From Saccharothrix algeriensis (lineage in GTDB: Bacteria > Actinomycetota > Actinomycetes > Mycobacteriales > Pseudonocardiaceae), in the NCBI RefSeq assembly GCF_016907655.1, contig NZ_JAFBCL010000001.1:3010001-3074000 (forward strand): a stretch of 64,000 nucleotides of DNA, given 5' to 3'. Shown here one piece after another: positions 41,239-50,734 of this stretch (its first letter is position 1; every line of letters begins with the position of its first letter). The notes under the pieces were generated by a model that saw only the letters and a program-made list of their open reading frames with translations, was not told the origin of the DNA and did no database searches. The translations under genes and the position numbers were made by a program.

Positions 41239-43713
41239 ATGCGAGCCAGGAACGGCGTGCTGAAACTGCTCGGCCTGTGTCTGCTAGCCGGCGTGTTGCT
41301 GGCAGGCATGATGTTCCCTGTCGCCGGCTCGCTGGGGCTGGTCTCCAACCGCGCCAGCGACACCGTGGACAGCATCTCGGCGGACCTGGTGACGACCGAC
41401 CCCCCGTTGATCACCACGATCACGGACAAGGACGGCGCGCCGATCGCGTACCTGTACGACCAGTACCGGGTGCTGGTCCCGCCCGAGAAGATCTCCCCGG
41501 CGATGAAGGCGGCGCTGATCTCCGTCGAGGACCGGCGCTTCTACGAGCACCAGGGCGTGGACTGGCGCGGCACGATCCGCGCCGGGCTGACCAACCAGTT
41601 GGGCGGCTCGGTCACGCAGGGTGCCTCCACGCTCACGCAGCAATACGTGAAGAACTACCTCGTACACGTCGTCGCGCGGAATAACCGGGTCGAGCAGCAG
41701 AAGGCGCAAGAGCAGACAATCGCTCGCAAAGCACGGGAAGCGCGCATCTCCCTGCAACTGGAACGCAAACTCGGCAAGGAGGAGATCCTCGCCCGCTACC
41801 TCAACGTGGTGCCGTTCGGCTCGACGATCTACGGCATCTCGGCGGCGTCCCAGGCGTACTTCAACACCACGCCGGAAGCGCTGACCGTGCCGCAGGCGGC
41901 GATGCTCGCGGGCATGGTCAACAGCCCGTCGTCGCTCAACCCGGAGGCGTTCCCGGAGAAGGCGCTGGAGCGCCGCAACCAGGTGATCGACAAGATGGTC
42001 GAGAACGACAAGCTGTCCCGCGACGCCGCCGAGGCCGCCAAGAAGGAGCCGCTCGGCCTCGCGGACCCGGTGCGCACCCCGCCCAACGGCTGCGTCGGCG
42101 CGGGCCCGGAGCACGGCTTCTTCTGCTCGTACGCCGTGACCTACCTGGAGCGCAACGGGTTCAGCCTGGAGCAGCTGAAGAACGGCGGCTACACCGTCCG
42201 GACCACGTTGGACCGCGACATCACCCGCAAGGCCAAGGAGTCCGCCGAGGCGCAGGTCGCCAAGACCACCGACGGCATCGCGAACACGATGGCGGTCGTC
42301 CGGCCGGGCAAGGAGCGGCACGAGGTCGTGGCGCTGGTGGCCAACCGGGACTACGGCCTGAAGGCCGACGAGTTCCAGACCACCTACGACCTGCCGTCCG
42401 GTGTGGAGAACAAGTTCGGCGCGGGCAGCATCTACAAGGTGTTCACGGCCGCTGCGGCGCTGGAGAAGGGGATGGGCATCGAGAACACGATCGCCACGCC
42501 CAACTTCTACGAGTCGCGGGTGTTCAAGGGCGGCGGCGCGCGGTGCGGGTCGACCGGCGAGCAGGGCACCCGGTGGTACTGCCTGGGCAACCACGACGAC
42601 ACCTACCCGCCGCAGATGTCGCTGCAGACGGCGCTGCAGACCTCGCCCAACACCGGGTTCGTGATCCTGGAGGAGCAGCTGGGCATGGACCCGGTGGTGG
42701 ACATGGCGTCGCGGCTGGGGATGCGGGAGACGATGGCGACCAACATCGCCGGCGTCCGCCCGGACCCGAAGGCGAAGGACAAGAACCTGCGCATGTCGCA
42801 GACCGAGTACTACAAGGCCAACGGCGGCAACGCCTCGTTCACCCTGAGCCCCGCGCCGGTCAGCACGCTGGAGCTGGCCAACGTCGCGGCGACCATCGTC
42901 AGCGGCGGCGTCTGGTGCCCGCCGTCGCCGGTCGCGGAGGTGCGCGACCGCAGCGGGCAGGTGGTGCCGGTCAACGAGGCGCCGTGCGAGCAGGTCGTGG
43001 CCGAGGGGCTCGCCAACGGCCTGGCCGTCGGCATGAGCAAGGACGACGAGGAGCGCGGCACCGCGGCGGCGGCGGCGAAGGAGTTCAAGTGGGAGCGGCC
43101 GATGATCGGCAAGACGGGCACCACCGAGGAGTACAAGTCGGCGGCGTTCATCGGGGCCACCATGGACTACGCGGCGTCGGTGCAGACCTTCAACGACGGG
43201 ACGACCCCGCGCGGCATCTGCGTGAAGACCGGCGCGCCGCGGCTGTGCGGCGAGGGTGACATCTACGGCGGCACCGTGCCCGCGAAGACCTGGTTCGACA
43301 CCATGGTGAAGGTCCACGAGGGGCTGCCCGTCCGCGACCTGCCGCCGGTGGACGAGCGCTACCTCCGCGGCGGCGAGGAGATCCAGGTCCCGGAGGTCGT
43401 CGGCAAGGACGTCGGCGAGGCCACGCACGTCCTGGAGGAGGCCGGCTACCGGGTCACCACGTCGAACCGCAACTCGGGGAAGCCGAAGGGGACCGTGGTC
43501 AGCCAGACGCCGCGCGGCAGCGCCCTGCACGGCACCATCGTGACGCTGATGGTCTCGACGGGCTACGTCCCGCCGCCGCAGCCGGCCGACACGACGACCG
43601 CGCCGCCGCCCGGCCTGCCCAGCGAGCCCGAGCAGCCCGGTGAGCAGCCGGAGCCCGGCCGGCCCACCGACCCGCCCAGGGTGACGATCCCCGTCCTGCC
43701 GACGGACCGCTGA
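41239..43713 (+). CDS. ponA2: Bifunctional class A penicillin-binding protein with PASTA domain (PonA2-like)
   Basis: An 824-residue wall synthase. One N-terminal membrane anchor (about 8-30) is followed by a GT51 glycosyltransferase (EDRRFYEHQGVDWRG with the catalytic Glu; GASTLTQQYVKN), then a transpeptidase with SIYK at 397-400 and KTGT at 625. One PASTA domain (about 713-780) precedes a Pro-rich tail. Two Cys-rich inserts in the transpeptidase (near 290 and 435) are typical of the PonA2 group. Equivalent to Rv3682. It polymerises and crosslinks peptidoglycan on the outer face of the membrane. Confidence 0.95.
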   Translation: MRARNGVLKLLGLCLLAGVLLAGMMFPVAGSLGLVSNRASDTVDSISADLVTTDPPLITTITDKDGAPIAYLYDQYRVLVPPEKISPAMKAALISVEDRRFYEHQGVDWRGTIRAGLTNQLGGSVTQGASTLTQQYVKNYLVHVVARNNRVEQQKAQEQTIARKAREARISLQLERKLGKEEILARYLNVVPFGSTIYGISAASQAYFNTTPEALTVPQAAMLAGMVNSPSSLNPEAFPEKALERRNQVIDKMVENDKLSRDAAEAAKKEPLGLADPVRTPPNGCVGAGPEHGFFCSYAVTYLERNGFSLEQLKNGGYTVRTTLDRDITRKAKESAEAQVAKTTDGIANTMAVVRPGKERHEVVALVANRDYGLKADEFQTTYDLPSGVENKFGAGSIYKVFTAAAALEKGMGIENTIATPNFYESRVFKGGGARCGSTGEQGTRWYCLGNHDDTYPPQMSLQTALQTSPNTGFVILEEQLGMDPVVDMASRLGMRETMATNIAGVRPDPKAKDKNLRMSQTEYYKANGGNASFTLSPAPVSTLELANVAATIVSGGVWCPPSPVAEVRDRSGQVVPVNEAPCEQVVAEGLANGLAVGMSKDDEERGTAAAAAKEFKWERPMIGKTGTTEEYKSAAFIGATMDYAASVQTFNDGTTPRGICVKTGAPRLCGEGDIYGGTVPAKTWFDTMVKVHEGLPVRDLPPVDERYLRGGEEIQVPEVVGKDVGEATHVLEEAGYRVTTSNRNSGKPKGTVVSQTPRGSALHGTIVTLMVSTGYVPPPQPADTTTAPPPGLPSEPEQPGEQPEPGRPTDPPRVTIPVLPTDR

Positions 43714-43770
43714 GCCCGCCCGGGGCCGGGCCGGCTGCCGGGCGGTCCGGGCCGGTTCCGCCGGGGCGGT

Positions 43771-44238
43771 TCAGGCCAGCTTCGCCTTGACCGCCGCCGC
43801 GACCCGGCCGCCCTCGGCGCGACCGGCCACCCGCGCGTTGACGATCTTCATGACCTGGCCCATCTGCCGCTGGCCGGGCTGCTCGCCCAGCTGCTGCGCG
43901 ACCTCGGCGACCGCCGCGGCCACCAGCTCGGCGAGCCCGGCGTCGTCGAGCTGGGCGGGCAGGTAAGCCTCCAGCACCGCGGACTCGGCCCGCTCCAGCT
44001 CGGCCTGCTCGGCGCGGCCGGCGCCCGCGAACGCCTCGGCCGCCTCGCGGCGCTTCTTCACCTCGCGGGTGATCACCTTCAGCACCTCGTCGTCGGTCAG
44101 CTCCCGCGCGGCCTTGCCGGAGACCTCCTCCGTGGTGATCGCGGCCAGCGCCATGCGCAGCGCGCCCGCCCGGACCGTCTCCCGGCCCTTGATCGCCGCC
44201 GTCAGGTCCGCCTGCAACCGCGCCTTCAGCTCCGCCAT
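43771..44238 (-). CDS. GatB/YqeY domain-containing protein
   Basis: A 155-residue YqeY-family protein, a free-standing relative of the tail domain of GatB. It has ELKARLQADLTAAIKGRETVRAGALRM at the start and VAQQLGEQPGQRQMGQVMKIVNARVAGRAEG near the end, both family blocks. It may bind tRNA, but its role is unproven. Convergent with ponA2 across 57 bp. Confidence 0.9.
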   Translation of the reverse strand: MAELKARLQADLTAAIKGRETVRAGALRMALAAITTEEVSGKAARELTDDEVLKVITREVKKRREAAEAFAGAGRAEQAELERAESAVLEAYLPAQLDDAGLAELVAAAVAEVAQQLGEQPGQRQMGQVMKIVNARVAGRAEGGRVAAAVKAKLA

Positions 44239-44302
44239 GAGGGCGAACGTTACCGGGCACCGCGCTGAGCCCCGAATCGGTCAACCCCCTACCCTCGGGT
44301 GC

Positions 44303-45262
44303 GTGAACACGTTCGGCCGCACCCTGCTCGCCACCACCGCCCTCGGCACGGCCGCGCTCGCCTACGCGGCGGGCGTCGAGCGCAGGCACTGGACGCTGCG
44401 CCAGGCCACCGTGCCGGTGCTCGCGCCCGGTTCCGCGCCGCTGCGCGTGCTGCACGTCTCGGACCTGCACATGCTGCCCGGGCAGAAGTCCAAGCAGCGG
44501 TGGGTCGCGGCGCTGGACGAGCTGGAACCGGACCTCGTCGTGAACACCGGCGACAACCTCGCGCACAAGCAGGCCGTGCCCGCGGTGGTCCGGGCACTGG
44601 GGCCCCTGCTGGACCGGCCGGGCGTGTTCGTGTTCGGCAGCAACGACTACTACGCGCCCCGGCCGAAGAACCCGGCCCGCTACCTGCTGCCGTCGGCGAA
44701 GACCAAGCGCATCCACGGCATCCCGCTGCCGTGGCGGGACCTGCGGGCGGCGATGGTCGAGCGCGGGTGGCTCGACCTGACCCACGTGCGCCGGGCGTTC
44801 ACGGTGGCGGGCCAGGAGGTCTTCGCGGCCGGCCTGGACGACCCGCACCTCAAGCGCGACCGCTACGAGGACATCGCGGGCCCGGTGCCGTCGGCGGCCC
44901 TGCGGTTGGGCGTCACGCACTCCCCGGAACCCCGCGTCCTGGACCCGTTCGCGGCCGACGGCTACGACCTCGTCCTGGCCGGCCACACCCACGGCGGCCA
45001 GCTCCGCGTGCCCGGCTACGGCGCCCTGGTGACGAACTGCGACCTGGACCGCTCCCGCGCCCGCGGGGTGTCCCGCTGGGGGTCGCACACGTGGCTGAAC
45101 GTCTCCGCCGGCCTGGGCACCTCGCCCTACGCGCCGGTCCGCTTCGCGTGCCCGCCGGAGGCGAGCCTGCTCACCCTCGTGCCGCGGCCCGTCGACGCAG
45201 GTCAGGGCGCTTCGGACGCGGAAAGGGGCACCCGGTTCGGAGTGGGCGGGAACGTCAGGTAG
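44303..45262 (+). CDS. Membrane-anchored metallophosphoesterase (Rv3683-like)
   Basis: A 319-residue calcineurin-like phosphoesterase. An N-terminal hydrophobic segment (about 5-22) anchors it. Metal motifs are VSDLHM (DxH), NTGDN (GDN), FGSND (the GN[H/D] block), GVTHSPEP and AGHTHGGQ (GHxH). Close to YkuE/YaeI-type enzymes. GTG at 44303 with TACCCT at 44290-44295 suggests a leaderless mRNA. Matches Rv3683 in place. Its 3' end lies 24 bp before tRNA-Pro. Confidence 0.88.
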   Translation: MNTFGRTLLATTALGTAALAYAAGVERRHWTLRQATVPVLAPGSAPLRVLHVSDLHMLPGQKSKQRWVAALDELEPDLVVNTGDNLAHKQAVPAVVRALGPLLDRPGVFVFGSNDYYAPRPKNPARYLLPSAKTKRIHGIPLPWRDLRAAMVERGWLDLTHVRRAFTVAGQEVFAAGLDDPHLKRDRYEDIAGPVPSAALRLGVTHSPEPRVLDPFAADGYDLVLAGHTHGGQLRVPGYGALVTNCDLDRSRARGVSRWGSHTWLNVSAGLGTSPYAPVRFACPPEASLLTLVPRPVDAGQGASDAERGTRFGVGGNVR

Positions 45263-45286
45263 AGTTCTCCTCGTTCCACCGCAAGA

Positions 45287-45391
<105 letters not shown>

Positions 45392-45408
45392 GGCAGGCCC
45401 TGAGTCGT

Positions 45409-45431
45409 CTGTACAGCAGCGAAGTACAGCA
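45409..45431 (+). repeat. 23-bp direct repeat near the integrase end
   Basis: CTGTACAGCAGCGAAGTACA followed by GCA occurs here and, without a mismatch, at 55625-55647 near the other end of the element. A degenerate copy (CTGTGCAGCAGTGGAGTACGGCA) lies outside the right att at 55823-55845. The repeat is a candidate arm-type binding site for the integrase. Confidence 0.7.
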
Positions 45432-45432
45432 G

Positions 45433-46665
45433 CTAGCCGGCCAGACTGTCGTTGAGCTTCTGCAGCGCCTGGCGGGCGACGTCTGTCGACACCTGGGTGT
45501 AGATCTCCATCGTCACGTCCATCTGGGCGTGCCTCAGGATCTTCATGATCACCCGAGGGTGCACGTCCAGCTCGACGAGCAACGACCCGCAGCTCCGCCG
45601 ACCGTCGTGCACGGTGATCTTCGGCACGCCGGCCTTCCGACACCGGGCGTCCCAAGCCCGGTTGAAGTTCCGCGGCTCGATCGGGCCGCCGAACCGAGTC
45701 CCGAACAACAGGCCGGTCTCCTGCCACACCTCACCGGCTCGCGACCTGTCGCGCTTGCGCCGTTCCTTGCGCGCCCTGAGCGCGTCCACGGCCATCGAGG
45801 GCAGCGGAAGGGTGTCGTCGGATGCCTCGGTCTTCGTCTCGCGGTGCAGGAGCCTCCTGCCGACGCGTTGGAGCTGCCTGTTGATGTCGAGCTGTCCCAG
45901 CTCGAAGTCGGGGGCGCCCACCGGCACGCCCAGCGCCTCTCCCTTGCGCATGGCCATCAGCACGACCAGGACGTAGGCAGCGTAGAGCGGATCATCGTCC
46001 GCCTTCGCCGAGGCGAGGAACGCCTTCGCCTGTTCATTCGTCCACCGCTGCCGCTTGCGCCCACGTCCCCGTTTCTCCAGTTTCGGGATCTTTATCAATG
46101 AGGCAACGTTTCGACCGACCAGCTCTTCCCGCATGGCCTGGGAAAGCGCGTTGCGCAGGCACCCCCGGATGTCGGACAGTGTCCGCATACTGAGCAACTG
46201 CCCACAGCACTCCCCCACCGCGCAACAACGCTGCTTCCTCTTATCCCGAGCCGCATCTTTACCCTGTGCGCAACACTGGCACGTAACGGCTATCTTGTTC
46301 ATCCACTGTTGCGCTTTCACCACCGTCAGCTTGGGAAGGGTCACTTCTCCCAGATGCGGCAGGATGTGCAGCCGGATGAACGTCTCGTTCGTCGCGTACG
46401 TGAGTGGAGCCGAGTTCGGCTTGACCACGTCAGCGAGCCAGCGGAGCAGGAACGGCCCCAGCTTGGGCGTCTTCGTCGCCACCGGCCCGTTTGCCGCGAC
46501 GCCCATGAGCTTGACCCACTTGGCATGGACATCGTCCCTCGTCTTCCCGTAGACGTACTTCCGAGTCCTCTTGCCCTCGGGCGTCACGACCCAGGCGTAC
46601 GCGGCATAGCCGTTCTTGTAGGGATAGATGGACCCTTCGCCGTTCTCACGCGATTTCCCGCCCAT
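45433..46665 (-). CDS. int: Tyrosine-type site-specific integrase
   Basis: A 410-residue tyrosine recombinase. An AP2-like N-terminal arm-binding part (GEGSIYPYKNGYAAYAW), a SAM-like core-binding domain (about 60-190) and a catalytic domain (about 205-400) are seen. The catalytic residues are Arg in LMAMRKGEALG, Lys near TKTEASDDTLPLP, HDGRR (His-x-x-Arg), LRHAQM (His) and EIYTQV (Tyr). The core-binding domain holds a Cys-rich insert (CQCC... RCCAVGECC) common in AICE integrases, likely a zinc site. ATG at 46665 is 1 bp past the xis stop. It would recombine attP with the tRNA-Pro gene next to it. Confidence 0.94.
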   Translation of the reverse strand: MGGKSRENGEGSIYPYKNGYAAYAWVVTPEGKRTRKYVYGKTRDDVHAKWVKLMGVAANGPVATKTPKLGPFLLRWLADVVKPNSAPLTYATNETFIRLHILPHLGEVTLPKLTVVKAQQWMNKIAVTCQCCAQGKDAARDKRKQRCCAVGECCGQLLSMRTLSDIRGCLRNALSQAMREELVGRNVASLIKIPKLEKRGRGRKRQRWTNEQAKAFLASAKADDDPLYAAYVLVVLMAMRKGEALGVPVGAPDFELGQLDINRQLQRVGRRLLHRETKTEASDDTLPLPSMAVDALRARKERRKRDRSRAGEVWQETGLLFGTRFGGPIEPRNFNRAWDARCRKAGVPKITVHDGRRSCGSLLVELDVHPRVIMKILRHAQMDVTMEIYTQVSTDVARQALQKLNDSLAG

Positions 46666-46666
46666 A

Positions 46667-46861
46667 TCAGGCCGCCTCTCCCTCAACTCGCCGCTTCACG
46701 TAGGCGTCCACCCACTCCGGCAGAATGCGACGGTTCCCGCCGTCCTTGATTGATCGGATCTCACCGGAGGCAACGAGCATCTTGGTTTTGGACAGGCCGT
46801 AACCGAGCATCTTCGCCACTTCGGCGACCGTGTGCCACTTGGGTGTTATAGGCACAGTCAT
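46667..46861 (-). CDS. xis: Excisionase / MerR-like helix-turn-helix protein
   Basis: A 64-residue winged-helix DNA-binding protein: KWHTVAEVAKMLGYGLSKTK, then MLVASGEIRSIKDGGNRRILPEWVD. This is the AlpA/Xis-like 'excisionase family DNA binding domain'. It is coded between rep and int, overlapping rep by ATGA, as in pSAM2-type elements where Xis directs excision with Int. Confidence 0.88.
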   Translation of the reverse strand: MTVPITPKWHTVAEVAKMLGYGLSKTKMLVASGEIRSIKDGGNRRILPEWVDAYVKRRVEGEAA

Positions 46862-48234
46862 ATTGTTACCTCCTCCGTGTACTTTCGCTGACGTTGTGAA
46901 CGGAGCCGTTCGGCAATTCCGGCCGCTAGTTCACGTTCCGCGTCGTTGGCGTGGCCCGACCCCGAGTAGGCCCAGTCGTTGACGACGATCACGTCCTCGG
47001 CCTGGAGGTCGAGGCGTTCGAGGACTTCGGCCGCGCGGAAGGCCCGCCGGTCGTCCCGGATGCGCTTGAACGTGGTGCTGTAGTGCTTGGACTTGGTCAG
47101 GAAGTGACCCCGGAAGCCGAGCATGTGCGCCCACTTGCGCAGGTTCAGATCGGCGTAGAAGCCCAGTTCACCAAGGTTCCACGCGGTTTGGATCATGCGT
47201 CGGTGGTGAGCCGGGACCCGCAGGTGGTCGATGTCGAGCTGCGACCGGATCGGCCGGTCGGGGGTGTCCCGCGCCCCGGTGCCCTTCGTGGCGTACTTGG
47301 CCACATACGCGGCCAGCCGGGTATCGCTGACCGCGCCACCCAGGTCTTCCACTTCTCCGGCAATCCCCGCACGGATGGGGCGTACGTCGACCTGTTCGCC
47401 CCAGACCAGGTCCAGCACGGTCCCATCCGGGCGGAACGACCGGACCAGCACCGACCGCGCTGCGACCCGCACCGCCTGGTCCACCAACTCGACGGTCGCC
47501 CAGGCCGGTGCGGGATCGGCCGATCCTTCGGGTCCGTCGAGACGGACGACGGCGTGGAAGTGCACCAGGCCGCGTCGCTGGTACTCGGCGACCTTGGCGT
47601 ACGAGACCCGCGCGTGGTCCTTGAACTCGCTCACCGTCAGCCCCGCGCTGCGGGCGATCACACGCCGCAGGGCGATGGTGAACCGGTGCCACAGCTTGCC
47701 CGCGTGCGCCTGCCAGAGCACCGCGGCTTCGTAGTCGTAACCCTCTGCGTCGACCGCGCTCCCGAGTCGTGGATCGTCAACGTGGTGGAACCCGCCGCAA
47801 CCGGTGCACGGCCGCGCCTTGCCGGATCGGGCGGTAGGCCGGTTGTGGACCGCACCGAACGATGGAGCGGTCAAGGTCGCGAACACCCGCGGTTTCTCGG
47901 CGACCGCGGGCGTTACGCCCTTGCTGCCGCCGGCCAGTCCAGCGCGCATGAGGTGGAAAGCATCGGCCGCGTACCGGTCCGAGCAGGCCGGGCACACCGA
48001 GGCCCGCCGGTTGCCGCAAGGCGCCAACACGTCCCCGCCGAAGTGGGCCAGGACGCTTGTGCCGTCGCAGGTGCGGAGTTGCCAGCTCCCGCGCAGGTGG
48101 ATCGGCGCGGCACAGCCGCCTGTAGCGGTGACCTTGTCGCGCCAGTCCTGGTAGTCCGCACGACGGACCTTGCCGGTGATGCGTTGTTCGAGTGTCAGAA
48201 CCAAGTTGTCCCCCTCCAGTAGTGGCGCGGGCAT
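46858..48234 (-). CDS. repSA: RepSA-like replication initiator (AICE)
   Basis: A 458-residue rolling-circle initiator of the RepSA type. A zinc-binding part with CGNRRASVCPACSDRYAADAF and a second Cys pair CTGCGGFHH precedes the HUH motif in LVHFHAVVRLDG (HFH). A later YVAKYATKGTG contains the probable catalytic Tyr region. It would nick at an origin on the excised circle to start replication. It is the first gene of the rep-xis-int operon. Start ATG at 48234, preceded by GGAGGGGG. Confidence 0.9.
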   Translation of the reverse strand: MPAPLLEGDNLVLTLEQRITGKVRRADYQDWRDKVTATGGCAAPIHLRGSWQLRTCDGTSVLAHFGGDVLAPCGNRRASVCPACSDRYAADAFHLMRAGLAGGSKGVTPAVAEKPRVFATLTAPSFGAVHNRPTARSGKARPCTGCGGFHHVDDPRLGSAVDAEGYDYEAAVLWQAHAGKLWHRFTIALRRVIARSAGLTVSEFKDHARVSYAKVAEYQRRGLVHFHAVVRLDGPEGSADPAPAWATVELVDQAVRVAARSVLVRSFRPDGTVLDLVWGEQVDVRPIRAGIAGEVEDLGGAVSDTRLAAYVAKYATKGTGARDTPDRPIRSQLDIDHLRVPAHHRRMIQTAWNLGELGFYADLNLRKWAHMLGFRGHFLTKSKHYSTTFKRIRDDRRAFRAAEVLERLDLQAEDVIVVNDWAYSGSGHANDAERELAAGIAERLRSQRQRKYTEEVTI

Positions 48235-48391
48235 CGGGCCAATCGGCTTCTCCGGCCATGACCGCGCTCAGAAACCCAGACGTGTCAAGGAAAATTTCAG
48301 GACAAGGCATCGTGTCCACTGTGGAGTTAACAAAGATCAATCACCCACGGGCCGACGAGGTGACAGACCCGAAGGGACGCCCTTCTAACCC

Positions 48392-48456
48392 TATCAGTAT
48401 AACTAGTAGAGCTAGAGGTACAACTAGACCAAACGAGTGAGTATCAGTAGTACTAG
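48392..48456. promoter_or_regulatory. Cluster of CTAG operator motifs upstream of the GntR gene
   Basis: Four CTAG cores lie in 54 bp (ACTAG at 48402, 48423 and 48452; GCTAG at 48411). Two are part of a longer direct repeat TATCAGTA-N2-ACTAG at 48392-48406 and 48442-48456, 50 bp apart. CTAG is very rare in this GC-rich DNA. The 243-bp region between rep and the GntR gene is AT-richer and must hold promoters for both. By analogy with KorSA of pSAM2, the GntR protein probably binds here; that link is inference. Confidence 0.7.
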
Positions 48457-48477
48457 CTTTGCCACTACAGTTCAGTC

Positions 48478-48876
48478 ATGGCGCTAGACACGACGGACCC
48501 CAGACCCGCCTACCAGCAGATCGCCGATGACCTGCGCCGTCACATCGCATCCGGCGAAGTCCAAGTCGGGGACAAGCTCCCTTCGCTCGCCGAGTTGCAG
48601 ACCAGGTATGGCCGCGCCCTGATGACGCTTCAGAAGGCCCTCGACGTGCTGCGCGGTGAAGGTTTGGTGATCTCCCGCCAGGGCGAGGGGACGATCATCG
48701 TCAGGAAGCCCGATGCCCCAGCGGAAGAGGATGCCCCCTCACCGCAGGAGCTTCGGAAGTTGTTCGAGCGCATCAACAGCGCCCTGGACGACCTTGGCCG
48801 GCGAGTGTCCGCCGTCGAGGCCGAACTCTTCGGCTCCACCGCGAAGGACCCTGACCCGAAGGTAACCGATAGCTGA
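48478..48876 (+). CDS. GntR family regulator
   Basis: A 132-residue regulator. A GntR winged HTH covers about 10-76 (YQQIADDLRRHIASGEVQVGDKLPSLAELQ... LEGLVISRQGEGT type). The rest is short and helical, with no effector domain of the UTRA or FCD kind. Such short GntR proteins (KorSA/TraR-like) control AICE replication and transfer genes. Divergent from the rep operon, with CTAG operators between them. Confidence 0.9.
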   Translation: MALDTTDPRPAYQQIADDLRRHIASGEVQVGDKLPSLAELQTRYGRALMTLQKALDVLRGEGLVISRQGEGTIIVRKPDAPAEEDAPSPQELRKLFERINSALDDLGRRVSAVEAELFGSTAKDPDPKVTDS

Positions 48877-48888
48877 CGTCGTCCCCGA

Positions 48889-49113
48889 TCACGACTCCGT
48901 CAACGGCTCACACCGCTCAGCGAACTCCGCTGCCGCCGCGGCCAACTGCCGTGCGAACCGAGCCGCCAGTTTCGCCCCGTCCTCGTGTCCGGCGATCTGC
49001 ACGGTCACGCGCGCGTCGCCGGATGAGACCACCAGCGACGGGTGTCCAAGCGGACGGTCCACCACTTCCACGTCCGCGTCCGCCTCCGGGTGGAAGAGCA
49101 CATACAGCCCCAT
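48889..49113 (-). CDS. Small hypothetical protein
   Basis: About 74 residues (GLYVLFHPEADADVEVVDRPLGHPSLVV... RVTVQIAGHEDGAKLAARFARQLAAAAAEF). The sequence has a beta-rich first half and a helical C-terminus. Such proteins are often coded between the regulator and XRE genes of AICEs, but I know no function. ATG at 49113 is preferred to the in-frame start at 49161. Confidence 0.6.
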   Translation of the reverse strand: MGLYVLFHPEADADVEVVDRPLGHPSLVVSSGDARVTVQIAGHEDGAKLAARFARQLAAAAAEFAERCEPLTES

Positions 49114-49285
49114 CGTCCCCACCCTCGCGCCCATCAGGACCTGACTCGACCAGGCTCGCACCCAACGAAGGCCGACTCCATACAGATCACCGCTCGACCA
49201 TCGGACGCACCACTAACCGCAGGTGAGCGCTGTAACCGGCGAGTTACACTCCGAAGTAGTCCAAGCAACAGGGGGTGGACAGGAA

Positions 49286-50722
49286 GTGAGCACGTCCAAA
49301 CGGCGCTGTCGCACGTGTGACACCTGGTTGGCCGGCGACAACCAGGGCGCGCAGTGCGGTCCCTGTGCTGCCGTCTCCAAGGTCAGCGCCCCCAAGCTGC
49401 CGCCGGAGTTCTGGAACCGCGACACCCTCCGGGAAGCGTTCGAGTCCCGCAGCATCGGCCAGCTCTTCCGCGCATACCGCCAGGCCCAGAACCCCGCCGT
49501 CTCCCAGACGACCCTCGCCACCTGGCTCGACCTCACACAGGGCCGCGTGAGCGAGATCGAACGGACCCGCCGCCCGGTAACCGACCTCGAACGCCTCGAA
49601 CGCTGGTGCGACGCGCTCAACGTGCCGCACCACCTGCGTTGGTTCAACGGCGGCGTTCGCGAGGCTCGCAATGGCCAGACGCAACGTGGCACACCGACCC
49701 CCGCCTACGTCCCTCCTCAAGCATGGGCGCCGGTCGACCAAGGCTCGCCCCAACCAGCACACGAGCTGGACATCGTCCACGTGGGCATTCCGCGCCTACG
49801 GCGTTCGCTCGACATCCTCGACCTCCCCGAGGATGGCCCCACGCGAAGCCTGTCCGACCTGCGCGCCGACGTGGCCAGGATGACCGAGCACCGCCTGGAA
49901 GCCCGCTACGGCGACCTGGTGCGCCACCTACCCGACCTGCTCGGCGAACTGGCCCGAGCCCGCCAACTCCTTACCGCCAGCGAACGCCGCCAGGCCGCCA
50001 CCCTGCTCACGCTGGCCCTGCGCGCCGCGGACGGCGTGGCCTACAAGTACCGTTACTTCGACCTGTCAGCCCGCCTCATCGACTTCATGCACAGGACCGC
50101 CGAGGAGTCCGACGACCCACTGCTGCCAGCGGCGGTGTCCTACGTCCGCACCGAAACGTTCTTCGCCAGCGGCGACCTCCACACAGCCGCCCGCACGCTG
50201 GACCAAGCCGCGGACCAGGTCCCCACCCGAGCCCTGAAGCAGGCCACGACCGCAGCGGCGTTCGGATCACTCCACATGCGCGCCGCAGTGGTCGCCGCCC
50301 GAGCGGGCAAGGCCGACATAGCCGCCGACCACCTGCTCACCGCCCGATACGCCGTCCACGCCACACCTGAAGGCGTCTACCACGGCACCGCGTTCGGTCC
50401 GGCCTCGCTGCGCATCCACGAACTAGCCGTGGCCGCCGAACTCCGCGACCCTGCCGGTATCCAACGAGCGGCTACCTGGCAACCGCCACACCAGCTCCCA
50501 GCCGAACGCCGCTCGCACTACTACATCGACCTGGCCCGTGCCCAGCTCGACCTCGGACACCACGAAGAAGCCCATGCGTGCCTCCAGGTTGCCCGCCAAG
50601 CGGCCCCCGAGCACGTCCGCACGCACCCGCAGGTACGGCAGGCCCTATCGGCGTTGCTGCGCACCCACCCGTCGCTCAGTTCGGATTTGCTCGACCTGGC
50701 CGTGTGGGCCGGCGCTCACTGA
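49286..50722 (+). CDS. Zinc-ribbon XRE/TPR-like regulator
   Basis: About 478 residues. A four-cysteine zinc ribbon opens it (CRTCDTWLAGDNQGAQCGPC), followed by an XRE-type HTH (about 60-110; VSQTTLATWLDLTQGRVSEIE). A long all-helical C-terminal region (about 190-478) has TPR-like pairs (YYIDLARAQLDLGHHEEAHACLQVARQAAPEH). It resembles the streptomycete HTH/TPR proteins coded beside HAD hydrolases in accessory regions. The GTG at 49286 is next to GGACAGGAA; GTG at 49223 in frame is possible. Convergent with the HAD gene. Confidence 0.75.
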   Translation: MSTSKRRCRTCDTWLAGDNQGAQCGPCAAVSKVSAPKLPPEFWNRDTLREAFESRSIGQLFRAYRQAQNPAVSQTTLATWLDLTQGRVSEIERTRRPVTDLERLERWCDALNVPHHLRWFNGGVREARNGQTQRGTPTPAYVPPQAWAPVDQGSPQPAHELDIVHVGIPRLRRSLDILDLPEDGPTRSLSDLRADVARMTEHRLEARYGDLVRHLPDLLGELARARQLLTASERRQAATLLTLALRAADGVAYKYRYFDLSARLIDFMHRTAEESDDPLLPAAVSYVRTETFFASGDLHTAARTLDQAADQVPTRALKQATTAAAFGSLHMRAAVVAARAGKADIAADHLLTARYAVHATPEGVYHGTAFGPASLRIHELAVAAELRDPAGIQRAATWQPPHQLPAERRSHYYIDLARAQLDLGHHEEAHACLQVARQAAPEHVRTHPQVRQALSALLRTHPSLSSDLLDLAVWAGAH

Positions 50723-50734
50723 CCCACCAGACGC

